Assembly: GCA_003991915.1 (NCBI GenBank)
Contig: RQTK01000177.1
Coordinates: forward strand, 382,133 to 446,132
DNA from: Elysia chlorotica
Taxonomy: Eukaryota > Mollusca > Gastropoda > Plakobranchidae
Length of the DNA: 64,000 nucleotides
Direction of reading: 5' to 3'
The notes under the pieces were generated by a model. It was given only the letters and a program-made list of their open reading frames with translations, made no database searches and had not been told where the DNA came from. Positions 1-10,830 of this stretch are shown piece after piece (within the stretch, counting starts at the first letter, position 1; the number at the start of each line of letters is the position of its first letter). The position numbers and the translations under genes are program-made.

Positions 1-1768
1 TATTATCATTATCTCTTTACCAGGAGGCGGGTGGGAAATAAACAATAATATGAGTGAGATTTTTTTTTGCAAATTTTATTTTTTTATGGCACATTAATAT
101 CAGCAGCAAGAGTGTCTCACTGAAAGGAATTTTTACTTAAATACAGAATGTAAAAATACATGAGCTTCATTCATTGTGGTATATACATACATTTTTTAAA
201 TTAAGGAGAACGATAATAGCTACAAATAAAAAAAAAATTAGGTGTTCGGGCAATCCACCGTCCCCATTATATCGCACCGCCCAGGCTCACATCCTATAAA
301 TTTCACTCACGTATTCAAATTAGCACTCTCATGTGGTCACCCACACCCATTGAGAATTTCAGATGCTAATGGATATTTTCGTCCAAGCTTGCTCTAACTT
401 GACAATCAATCTAAAGAGAAATACAATATTGCGATATGCTGTCAGGATACAGCAGCACTGTCCATTATTATCACCCACCGCTATAATATAATATAGGAAT
501 GACTTCATTTGTCTTATTTTGGGAAATTGAAATAAAAATTAAGTTATATACCTCAGCCCTACCACCACTGACAACCTCTTCCTGGACACTGATCGACAAG
601 ATGATTAGGAAGGCAGCTACAACGCTGACACGCCTCGCGACCAGCATATGGACAGCTATCCCCCAGGTCTTTAGAAAGGTCATATAGTAATAATAATATA
701 AATTAAACAATAACAACAACAACGACAACAACAATAACTTTTAAGAAAGCTTGAATACGATGGTGGTGGTTGTTGGTGTAACAGGTGGCGTTCTTAGTGA
801 TGGTGATTGTGACATGATGATGATGATAATGATGGTAATGATATTAAAAAAAATAGGTCGAATGGTTTCTTGGTCTTTTTATTGTCGGACATCAGCAACA
901 AGATGAGTCCCCGAGACGAACGCATCGCAACTTGAGATCTCTAATTAAAAAAAGTTTTTTTTTTCTATCATAATTATAATTAATGCCAAACTGCATTATT
1001 TTAAGTCATTTTAAAAAGAAAAATATTTTTTGTAAAATTACTAAATGTAGTACACAATGAATTGAATATTTTATAATAAGTTTTTAATAATAGAATGAAT
1101 TACTACAATTTCTTAAAATTGTAAGTTAGATGGTATGTGTGAAACACAAAGGAAAATGGAGAAAAAAAAAACCAAGAAGACTTGTATTGCGTAAAATCTA
1201 TCAACCCAGACAGTCCTGGCTGTCTGCAGCACTAGCTCGTCACAATTTTTTACCCTGTACCCTGTAGAAAAATAGTAGACGGATAGAGCCAAGTTATACC
1301 CACAGAAGCCGCTTTACTATGGGCAAACAGCATTTTAACAACACGTCTGTTGTTTTTAAAAATCTAGATTAGATATTGAGCTAAGTAATGTCACAAACGT
1401 CTAGATCTAGATAGAACCGAACTGCTACGATCGCTGTGAACGAAGCTTGGGCAGTAAAAAGTCTCTCCAGACTCTAGATAGATCTAGAACTGTCTATAAT
1501 AGATCAAGGCTATATATCTGCTAAACTAAAGACATTACCTTCTAATGCAATAGGCTAAAAATAAGATACACACCTTCCTAGATCTGTTTTACTCAGGTCT
1601 GACGTAGATACATTTGCCAAAAATCTAGAAAAGTCTTCAAGATAAAGATCAAGCTGGGTGTCTGGTCTTGTGGATTGGTTTTCCTACCTCAGTGCTCACT
1701 GTTTGAAAGGCAAAGTGCTGTGCCTTAAGAAAAAGAACCGCCGTGCAAATGACTTTGGTCGCCAGTCG
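1..1768. other. 5' flank of the FKBP gene, no gene recognised apart from a LINE fragment
   Basis: The stretch is AT-rich, with short homopolymers and (ATT)/(ACA) microsatellite-like tracts around 700-850. I see no TATA box or initiator that I would trust upstream of the FKBP start codon. The transcription start and any non-coding first exon must lie here or further left, but cannot be placed from sequence alone. The short open frames around 471-734 are explained by the LINE relic and low-complexity sequence. Confidence 0.5.
553..690 (+). mobile_element. LINE reverse-transcriptase relic (C-terminal RT fragment)
   Basis: One frame reads TTTDNLFLDTD and the next reads DKMIRKAATTLTRLATSIW. Together they match the familiar pattern 'T-DNLSLDTEL-KRIGKAATTLARLT-RVW' in the C-terminal part of non-LTR retrotransposon reverse transcriptases common in molluscs. 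A one-base frame change separates the two pieces, and neither the catalytic FADD core nor an endonuclease is visible, so this is a short, dead, 5'-truncated copy. Which LINE clade it belongs to cannot be told from about 40 residues. Confidence 0.5.
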
Positions 1769-4700
1769 ATGGGGGTGCAGAAAGAAACCATAAATCCAGG
1801 TGATGGTAAGTGAACTTTTAGAGAAACAAGACTGAGTATTTCCTAATATAAATTTATAAGGTTGTAGGGAAGTTTCCTAATTTAGGCCTACTGGTCGCTA
1901 AAGATTGCTTGACTTTTAACGTTGATTCTAATCATTATTGAGACCATTGGGCTATGATCATCATAAAAGTTTTAGACATGTGGGTCTAAATATTGACATC
2001 TAGAGATATTAGTCTCCAGAAGCTAAACAGTGTATGAGTGTTGGAGAATATCTATTCAGAGCTTTGGGAAGCAAATATATAATGTTAGTGCAGGGCAGGG
2101 CAGGCCAGCGCAGTCTCATCTTAAGAGAGAGGGTTAACTTTCCTGCCTGCGAAAAAATCCAGCTCCTCATTGTAAAATTTTGTACAACATTGAAGTAAAG
2201 CATGGGTTTACCAGATGCTCAAGTGTTTTACTTTTAGTACTCTCTTTGTGAACCAAACAGATCTGTTTTTTACTTTTGGATTGTAACCTCTGAACATTTG
2301 CTTATGTTTAAGAACTTACTATTATAAGTGCAACTAAAGGTTAATTCGCATTAATTAGAGTCAAAAGAAGTGCACACAGCAAGAGAAAAAAGATGTAAAG
2401 AAAAATTAAATGATTTGAAGGTCAAGAGTGCATGGAGGGTGAGATTTATAAATACTGATAGAGGCATGTATGAAAGTGGCTGAAAAGGGAAAAAAAACAA
2501 TTAGCAGGAAAATAAAGACATTAGATCATTTGTTACATTTTAAAAGTAATGAGACTGGCTTTAGTTTGAGAGATTTATAATCATTAAATTTTTATATTTT
2601 AACTCTTTGTTAGGAAATAGGTGGGGAAAGCAGTGCCCCCAAATCACCACAATTGATGATATCAGAGATTTTATAAAAGACCACACACTATTTATTGTCG
2701 GTTTTGTGTGTTTTTATGGATCTTGATTGCCATTTAAACTTATAAATTACATGTAACATATGAAACTTATGTTTCAGGTACTACGTATCCAAAACGTGGC
2801 CAAATGGTTGTGATACACTACACAGGTAAAAGATCTCAACTGTCAACATATGTTTATCTATTGAAAATTCATTTAACATTTAACAAACTTAACATTTTTC
2901 AATATGTATTGTGACTGTTCTTTTCTTGTTAACCATACAGTTACAATAAAAACAATTATAAAGCAATGTAACTAGAATGATATATAAGACTCAGATAAGT
3001 GTACGATCTCTAATCCTTGTCCAATTTTCTAAAGAGAGAGGCGGGTGACTTTGATTCATGTCCGCGCTGACTCGCTGAGCGAAGCGAGAGAGAGTCTGGC
3101 TAGCCTACTTCATGTCTCCGCTGAGCGAAGAGAGAGGCAGGCACTAGGTCTAAGACAAGATTTATGCCTAGCAAGAAAATATGTCGTGTGTGTGTAAAGG
3201 AGGGGTGGGGTCTCTCTCTCTCTTTCTTCTAGACTGGGTTTAAAAGATAAACCTACATAAATCTAGATCTATTTCAACGTAATTAATAAGGAAAACAAAA
3301 CAAAACAACAAGAAAATAATCTTTTCAATATATCTTTTAATAGCATATGGGTACGATTTACTCCATAGTGTAGATGACATAATGAGGGTTAGGGTTAGGG
3401 TAAGAGTTGGGTTAGGGCTAGTGTTGGGTTGGGGTTAGGGTTGGGTTAGGGTTAGGCGTCTTTTTTTGTAGGCAACATTTCTTTTATGTGGAACAATCGT
3501 AAAACCTGTATCTAGTAGTAGTACCTAGGGCTCTTGTGATTCCATAATATACACATACTTCTGATAGATCAGAATTAATTATTTCTATAGCGTAGATGTA
3601 ATTAAAGTTTGGAAAGTTAAAGAATAACATACAAAATGAAGTGATCTGTGGTTAATAGTGGACAATGAAACTAAAAAATGTAGATCTAAGCTTAACTTTC
3701 AGTGGACAGTACAAGAAATTTTGTCAACAAAGCAAATTGATAATAGTCCTATCGGTAGTTCCAAAAGTAGCCACCTTTCTTCATTTGGTGTTAGGCTAGG
3801 TCCTAGCTAGGCCTAGATCTAGATCTACTCAACGGTCGTCACAAAACAGTATTGGCCTGCCTCTCTTGGCACAATTGCGCAAAGCAAGGTTTGGAGAGAG
3901 TTCGAATACATTTTGAATTTAAATCTTAAATTTGCAAATCTGATGTCTCTGGTTTAACTACATACATGATATGCAATGATATTAGCATGACTTTGGTTTT
4001 GTAATACAGTCTTGTTTTTATTTCTTTTGAATTTTATATGGTAATACACTGTAGTACGCCAAATCCTGTGAGAATACCTTTGCCTCAGTGAGTCAATACA
4101 TTTAGAACTCAATCATTAGCCGTACTGAAAATGGTTATTTATTTCATTTCCTACGCTGTAGCTTGCCTTACTGATGGTAGGGAGCTTGACTCATCTCGGA
4201 GTAGAGGCAATCCCTTCAAGTTTAGAATAGGAAGGGGAGAAGTCATAAAAGGTATGTCAAACAGACTGATTATGTGTTTTTGTAAGTATTTTTATACTGC
4301 ATAAATGGGATTAAATGAGAAAATGTCTACTTTTTCAACGTTAATCATCATATCTTTAAGAACATCTTTTACTGATAGAACAGGTCGTGGAAATTTCTTT
4401 ATAAATCAAATTTGTTTTTATTTCAGTAAAGTGGTTTCAACTCTAAATATTTGTTGGGGAGAGGGGTAGGGGGGTTAAAATCCTAGGCTTTGTGCGAATT
4501 TTTCTTTCAAATTTTTTGTATGCCTTTTAAATCCTCTGTATTTTCAAATATGTAATTTGACTTTTAAAAAGTCAACAACTCTTACATATTTTTTGTTTCT
4601 GATCAAATCATGAATCTGGTAGTTTCTCAACCGTAACTTTCCTATGTTTGATATTCAGTGGGAGTTGAGGAACATTGATTTAAGCAAACTAATGGAATTC

Positions 4701-7700
4701 TTATTACTGTTTACATAATAAATTGTTATGTTTACCATTCTTTTTTGATGAATCTTTTCTTATACATATATCTTTTTTGATGAATCTTTTCTTATACATA
4801 TATCTTTTTTTTTTTTTTAGGTTGGGACGAAGGGGTGTCAAAGGTAAGTTATTGTTTTGTTCTTTATGTGTTATTATAGTTTTGTTTCTTTTAAATCTCT
4901 TCATGTATTGTACTTTTCATATTTGTTTATATTGATTCAACTATTGCAGAGAAATAAGAAAGTATTTATTTAAGACTCTTTTCAACTGAATTATTTAATA
5001 GCTAATTTGTGCAACTACAAATAACAGTTGTTAAAATCGATCTAAAAATATACTCTTACCCGCAGATGAGCAAAGGAGAAAGAGCAAAGCTTGTGTGCTC
5101 ACCAGAGTTTGCCTATGGATCAAGAGGATACCCTGGTGCATATCCTTTTTTAAAAAACTTATCATAAACTTTACGAAATGGCCAAAGCTGCGTTTAACAT
5201 GGTTTTATAATTTTTATTTAACATATTGTGCTATATATTATTCAGAAGTTTTGATATGAAATAGCCTATGTATCCTCATCTACTTTAGCAACCAATATAG
5301 GGAACATCGGTCTATATAAACTGGGATTTCCAAAAAATAAATGAAAAAAAAATACCTGCCAACTGGTGACCAACTATAAAATATTAAATGAGTTAAAAAT
5401 GTTTATTATTAATATAACATCCATAATTAAATCTTTCTGAAAATTATTAATAGTAAAAGTGGGATCTCATTGCGTTCATGTTAGCACTGAATTTTGACAA
5501 AATAGCATTTTCAAAATTTCTTAACCCTGCTAGCTTGACCGTGGTATTTTTACCACCGCCGCGCAGCCCCACGGGAGAGTCGGCCGTGGTATATTTACCA
5601 CATGGGGCGCCCCCCCGGCGAGCCGCGGCCGTGGTATTTTTACCACGGCCATGTGCTGGCGTGTAGGCCTTGAATGAATAAAGGATTGTGACGCTCATTA
5701 TAAAACTGCGTGTATGAGCCTTTGGTTAGTCATTCCTAAAATAGTAACCAATGAGCTTTCAGTGGTTTGGAACTTTTCCATCAAGACTAGACCAAGTTAT
5801 AATGAAGGAAAGGGGATGGTGAGGTGGGCGTGGCTATCACAGTAATGTGTTGAGTGAGAGTGGGCTAGCTTGGTACTATGGACCTTGGATGTTCGTTGTT
5901 TGGTGCTTGACAAAGCCTGTGATGGGTTTGATAACTGTTACAAGACAGTTAGCAAGTGTGTAACTGAAAGTGAGAGGTGCTTCAAGCAGCATATTGAAGG
6001 AGTAATAGTTATACACAATGGGGACCAAGGAGAAGGGGCTAGGTAGGGTACTGTTACATCGTTTGCAGGCCTGTTGTTACGTTGACCATCCCTATTAGTC
6101 ACAGAGTTTGTAATGTTTGATGTGTTGTCTTTGTGTTTGTATGAATGTGTGTGTGTGTGTGTACAATTATTCAACTTTTTAGTGTTCAACTCAAGGCCTG
6201 TCCATCGCTGGCTTCTAAATCTACGTCTCCTAAGCTGCTTATGTCCTGAGTGATTATCAAATCATGAATCTGGTAGTTTCTCAACCGTAACTTTCCTTGA
6301 GGAACATTGATTTAAGCAAACTAGTGGAATTCTCCTTTCTCCTAGAAGGCTAATTACTGTTTACATAATAAATTTTTATGTTTACCATTCTTTTTTGATA
6401 ACCCTTTTCTTATATATATATAAATAATTTTTTTTTTTTTTTTAGGTTGGGACGAAGGGGTGTCAAAGGTAAGTTATTGTTTTGTTCTTTATGTGTTATT
6501 ATAGTTTTGTTTCCTTTCAATCTCTTCATGTATTGTACTTTTCATATTTGTTTATATTGATTCAACTATTGGAGAGAAATAAGAAAGTATTTATTTATTC
6601 TCACTTTCATATTTAAGACTCTTTTCAACTGAATTATTTAATAGCTAATTTGTGCAACTACAAATAACAATTGTTAAAATCGAACTTAAAATAAACCCTT
6701 ACCCGCAGATGAGCAAAGGAGAAAGAGCAAAGCTTGTGTGCTCACCAGAGTTTGCCTATGGATCAAGAGGATACCCTGGTGCATATCCTTTTAAAAAAAA
6801 AACTTATCATAAACTTTACGAAGTGGCCAAAGCTACGTTTAACATTGTTTTATAATTTTTATTTAAGACATTGTGCTATATATTATTCAGAAGTTTTGAT
6901 ATGAAATAGCCTATGTATCCTCATCTACTTTAGCAACCAATATAGGGAAAATCTGTCTATATAAACTGGGATTTCCAGACGAATAAAAGAAAAAAAATAT
7001 CTGCCAGCTGGTGACCAACTAAAAAATATTAAATGAGTTAAAAATGTTTATTATTAATATAACATCCATAATTAAATCTTTCTGAAAATTATTAATAGTA
7101 AAAGTGGGATCTCATTGAGTGCATGTTAGCAGTGAAATAGACATTTTATTTGAAAGATAAAAAGCTGAAGTTATCAAGTCTGTTAACTTTCTACTTCAAC
7201 CTTTATCAGTTCCAATGAAATGGATTTTGGAAAAAAAAACCCAAAAATAGTGTCATTTCATGAGCATTGCTGGCAAAATACTGTTGAGTTAACCCTAGAC
7301 ATGTTTGCGGCCTATTAAATCGGCCGTTAGATTGCTTGTGTAGTGTTCTGGCCAATCATATCGGTCGTAAAAGAGGGTTTATTTTATGGCTGACTAAAGC
7401 TTATGTACACCGCTTAATAAATTGAAACTATTCCCTTTTGAATAAAGAAGAGTTCCACTCCCTTCCAGTGTTTTGAATGCAGATAGTAGCTGTTTTCAGC
7501 TCATACTTTGTTTACATGTTGACACTCGATTTTCTCTTGAAAGCCACAATCTCTAACAATATCTGACCAAGGAGCATGTCCATCAGGAAAGAAAATATTT
7601 ACTTGAAAGCAAGTTTTAGATGTCTTAGATGGTGAAAGTGATTTTGATATTGTTAGTGATGATAGTGGTAGTAGATTTAGTGGTGACAGTGAAGATGAGG

Positions 7701-8801
7701 AGCCAGTAGTTAGATCTAGAAACCTAGAGCTAGACCTAGTGAGCCCGTTCCAAGAGCAGTTGAGTTTGAAGCAGATAGAAACGGAGATGTAGATCTAGAT
7801 CTAGATGTAGCTCTAGTTCATGAAGAGAGACCTGAATAACCATGCCAGCTAAGTACCCAATCTACTTCCGCATGTTTTTTTACATGTCTTTCTACTGTGT
7901 TGGCAATGGTCAAAGAGAAAACTCAGGATCATTCTTGAAGTTTATGTTCAACTTTTCTGTTGCATGAAAATGGTGCAGCTGGTTTATTCTTGGTGTGAGG
8001 ATATTAGACCTATACATTTTCTGAAAGCTGAATGAATTCTCTACAACTTTTATCCTTATTATTTGGAGCTAAACATGTTGGTCTCCAAGTTATTTGATGA
8101 TGACAAAGTGGATATTTTTAGGATAGAAACCTGACCTTGGCCTTTCAAGGCCATGGTTACAAAATAATTGTAATGTATCGAAAACCGTTTCAAAATTTTG
8201 TACACCCTTTCAGCTTTCAAAAAAATGTATAGGTTGTATGGTTTAGAAAAAAATGTTGCGACCTCTCAGTCCATTTTATGACCCCTATATATGATACATT
8301 ACCAAATTTAGCCCAACACCACACACTAAATACTAGCGACACTTGGAGAGATAAAGTATTTCGTTATATTAAAAAACAACAACAACAAAGTGATGCATGT
8401 ATTATAAATCTGATGAGAAAAAAGTGAAATAGCTTCCAAGGTTCTTAACCCTCTTAGATCAGAATAAAACTTTGTACTAGCAGACTTTCATGCTGGGCTT
8501 ATAATGAAAGAGAAACCTTGCTAAATCATTTCTGTTAAGGGCAATCAACAGAAAGATAATACAAAATATGAAAAGACAATAAGAAAAAAAGGTTGTAAAT
8601 GAAGCGACGATTACAGTCCACTTGGCCAAGAGAGTTAATAGAAAAATTAGAACTTTGTCTTGCAAATGCTTGTATTATATTTTGCCCTGTATTTTGTGAT
8701 ATGAATGTCTCCTTTTTCACTGCCCTTTCCTTAACTGCATTTCCACGATACCTAACAATGCTACTCTTATTTTCGATATCGAGCTTTTGAAGATGGAGTG
8801 A
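1769..8801 (+). CDS. FKBP1A: FKBP12-type peptidyl-prolyl cis-trans isomerase (split over 6 exons, exons 4-5 duplicated)
   Basis: Small cytosolic prolyl isomerase. FKBP12 proteins bind FK506/rapamycin and regulate ryanodine receptors and TGF-beta type I receptors (family knowledge). Exons: 1769-1805, 2778-2825, 4162-4251, 4821-4843 (or its twin 6446-6468), 5066-5139 (or 6709-6782) and 8747-8801. One copy of each gives 327 nt, that is 108 aa, exactly the length of human FKBP12. It starts [13 protein letters not shown] and ends [10 protein letters not shown]. Pocket residues visible: the Tyr of IHYT, Asp of LDSS, Val-Ile-Trp of GEVIKGW, Tyr of FAYG and Phe of LIFDIE. Human Phe36 is Leu here, His87 is Tyr and Ile90 is Ala, so ligand affinity may differ. 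By eye about 60% identical to human FKBP12. The start is fixed by the conserved MGVQ N-terminus. Exon 4 is only 23 nt. The last intron looks U12-type (AT-AC). If both exon pairs were joined in one mRNA the frame would shift, so only one pair can be used. Confidence 0.93.
3384..3457 (+). repeat. Interstitial telomere-like tract (TTAGGG)n, degenerate
   Basis: About 74 bases of perfect and near-perfect TTAGGG units with variants (TTGGG, TAAGAG, TTAGGGC), in intron 2 of the FKBP gene. TTAGGG is the telomeric repeat of molluscs and most other metazoans. Interstitial copies usually mark old double-strand-break repair events or recruitment by mobile elements. Confidence 0.85.
4603..5492 (+). repeat. 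Tandem segmental duplication, copy 1 (contains FKBP exons 4a and 5a)
   Basis: The segment from 'tcaaatcatgaatctgg' to 'catgttagca' recurs at 6256-7136 in the same orientation. Exon 4 (23 nt) and exon 5 (74 nt) are identical base for base in the two copies. Introns and flanks differ by scattered substitutions and small indels. Copy 1 has a local tandem repeat of 'ttttttgatgaatcttttc' before exon 4a and keeps a piece (around 4644-4665) missing from copy 2. Copies are separated by about 760 bp of unrelated, partly GC-rich sequence. Confidence 0.92.
5521..5660. repeat. GC-rich block with three GTGGTA..TACCAC hairpins next to a TTAA-CCCT end
   Basis: TTAACCCTGCTAG at 5521 is followed by three 16-bp perfect or near-perfect palindromes, GTGGTATTTTTACCAC (5541-5556), GTGGTATATTTACCAC (5586-5601) and GTGGTATTTTTACCAC (5631-5646). 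They are spaced 45 bases apart in sequence far richer in GC than its surroundings. The regular 45-base spacing suggests subterminal repeats of a mobile element, perhaps of the TTAA-targeting (piggyBac) type. No opposite end is visible, so this is a guess. Confidence 0.5.
6256..7136 (+). repeat. Tandem segmental duplication, copy 2 (contains FKBP exons 4b and 5b)
   Basis: Second copy of the segment at 4603-5492. Exon 4b (6446-6468) keeps the poly-T acceptor TTTTAG and the donor GTAAGT. Exon 5b (6709-6782) keeps the acceptor CCGCAG and the U12 donor ATATCCTTT. It encodes the same residues as copy 1 (GWDEGVSK and [18 protein letters not shown] onward). Both exon pairs therefore look usable, and neither shows decay. 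Confidence 0.92.
7289..7860 (+). mobile_element. piggyBac-like DNA transposon remnant (left end and acidic N-terminus)
   Basis: TTAA followed by CCCTAGAC (from 7293) resembles a piggyBac terminus at its target site. Some 310 bp downstream one frame reads [19 protein letters not shown] followed by SEDEE, with a frame break just before it. This acidic Ser/Asp/Glu stretch is typical of the N-terminus of piggyBac transposases. I cannot find the DDD catalytic domain, and no matching right end is obvious, so it is a truncated relic in the last FKBP intron. Confidence 0.45.
8009..8233. repeat. Inverted repeat of about 25 bp (hairpin with ~176 bp loop)
   Basis: CCTATACATTTTCTGAAAG at 8009, continuing CTGAA, is matched in reverse complement at 8209-8233, with two or three mismatches. 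A second short inverted pair, TAATGTATC (8171-8179) and GATACATTA (8293-8301), partly overlaps it. This may be a degraded MITE or the subterminal part of the piggyBac-like relic upstream. No target-site duplication could be assigned with confidence. Confidence 0.5.
8445..8638. mobile_element. Possible TTAA-flanked MITE just before the last FKBP exon
   Basis: It starts TTAACCCTCTTAGATCA and ends CCAAGAGAGTTAA. Reading the right end in reverse gives TTAACTCTCTTGG, an imperfect terminal inverted repeat with TTAA at both sides. It is 194 bp long with no coding capacity. A non-autonomous piggyBac-type MITE fits best, but the inverted repeats are short and chance similarity in AT-rich DNA is possible. 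Confidence 0.4.
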
Positions 8802-10830
8802 TGACACGTCAGACTGTTTATGGATTTCAGCAGGAGGCTTTTTGTTGTAGACAGACTTAAGTTATCACAATGCTACGTAAACTCATCACATAAACATCCT
8901 TCTTTCATTCCTTTGCAACTCTGCATTACTTGTTTGTTAGGTTGTACATGCATGTATTTGGGTATTGCAATAAGATGAAATAATTCTGATTCTGTTTCTA
9001 ATTTTAATATCACATTGGTTTAGTAAGAATGGCACTTTTTATGGATCTGAACTCTTTTTTTGCTATATAATATATCAATATGTGGTTGCTGTTTCAATTT
9101 TTATTTTTTTTTTAATCTATATTTTTTCGCTGAGAAAAAAATATGGCTACTCTATTACTGTACAGTGTGAATTGTCTTGCTGATTGAAAAAATGGAGAAA
9201 AAACAACAACAATGAAAACAATAATAGTCATTGAGCCGATGTGCTGACACTTACTTGCTTGTAATACATGTACAGCCAAACTTCAAATATGCTGGGGAGA
9301 ATCCAAGATTATTTTTAATATGAGCTGCCCTTTTGTATCTTATGAGCACTACACCAGAAAGTTTTAATTTATGTACGCATAAAGGAAGGAGAAAGGATTT
9401 TGTAAAACACTATTTAAACGTCATTTATTATGTAATTGAAATGACATGCCTGTTCAGAACGTTAGAGACCCACAGTGCCAAGAAAATGTTCAATGATCTA
9501 CTATATTAGTGCAGTAGCTGTAGCATCTTTTTGTACAAGCTGGAAATAATGACATTGGCCGTACCCCTCTATACCTACCTGTTTGTATAAGTAGTCTAAA
9601 GATGCCCCATAATTGTACCAATCATCAAAATGTAGTCTTTCTGTTGTTGTTAAGTTTCCTCAAAGTAATCCATGATAATCTTAGATAAGTTAGCACGGTC
9701 AATCTTAAAGTTGTAAACAAGCATTTTGATACTTAGTTGCAATTAACATATGGCCAATTAAAAGGGTTAGAGAAAATGCAGACTGCAACTATTGCTAGTA
9801 AAACTTGTGAAGGAAAATCTTAAATCTTAATTCAAGTACGAAAGAGGAGCAATTTTATAAATACATTGCTCCATAGAGTTAGAAAAAAACTATAACAATT
9901 TTGCAATGCCAATATGTCAACAAATAGTTATTAAAACAGCTTTTGTAGGATCTCTTTTGATAATTTTATACTTTTTAAAATTGTTACCTTTAGGACACAA
10001 ATTTTATTATTTGTTAGGATAGAATGCTTTTAATTCAATTTGTTGTTTGTTTTTATTGTTTTGTGTTTTTTTTGTAGGGTGGGGATGTTAATTTTCGGCC
10101 AAAAGATTTTTTGTGAATTACTGTATCGAGTTATCTTTTTTTTCCCTGAAGATTTCCTGGAATTACATTTGTCAATCACTTGAATGCTATAAATTGTCCT
10201 TCGCATGCTCTAACCAATGTAACTAGGTTGTCTTTTTTCAGATGTTTGTTCATATTTATTTATTTGTGTGAGTGTGTTGATTTAGGATTTTTGTCACACA
10301 AAAATTGACATAATTTCACTTTTAAAGGAATCTTTTGTGGTGCTTCTAACTTCTTCTGTTGGAAAAAAATCTCCCCTGTTTATTTTGAAAAGTGATTTTT
10401 TAACTTGCCCCAATAATTGTAATTTGTATGGCTATGCTTAAAAATTTATTTTTTGTTAGAGACCATTTTTTGTCTTACAAAACCAATATTTTTTTCCTTT
10501 GATCTGTAAATATTGTTTAAACACTAAGGCCTACTTAGACTGAGCCTAGATATACATGTATATTCATTGATACATAATTTTATACAGCTCTTGTGGCAAA
10601 CCAAAATTAAATATTCGAAATATTCCCTAGTGTTGTTCGACATTTTTTAATGTTTTTCTTTGAACCTTATTTTTGTAATAGCACTGGCAATGTAAAAAAA
10701 ATAGAGCGTTGCTGTTTACTTTTGAAAAAAAAAAAAACCCATAGAGGATTCCTCAAATTATACCTGTTACGCGTGTATTTCATTTCATACCTCACATAGT
10801 TTTAAAAAAATTATCTCAATAACGGTGGTA

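Larger units (their letters stand above)
5140..8746 (+). other. U12-type (AT-AC) intron of the FKBP gene
   Basis: After codon ...CCT GGT GC the sequence continues ATATCCTTT, a perfect minor-spliceosome 5' splice site. Ahead of the last exon lies TTCCTTAACT (8727-8736), a perfect U12 branch-site consensus. It is followed 10 bases later by CAC, so the intron ends in AC at 8746, with exon bases G ATA CCT next. No AG occurs between the branch site and the exon, so a normal GT-AG reading is impossible. Joining GC to G restores Ala and continues in frame into [10 protein letters not shown], the conserved FKBP C-terminus. The same ATATCCTTT donor follows exon 5b (intron 6783-8746). Confidence 0.92.

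Noticed and set aside
3001-3240. CRISPR-like or operator-like short repeats (GCTGAGCGAAG)
   Set aside because: Only two irregular copies in a eukaryotic intron; no array structure.
5447-5698. Open frames on both strands over the GC-rich hairpin block
   Set aside because: GC-rich sequence has few stops. The frames show no domain and are explained by the repeats.
8801-8801. FKBP gene truncated after exon 5, ending in the intron
   Set aside because: A GT-AG model fails, but the AT-AC model restores a complete 108-residue protein with the conserved C-terminus.
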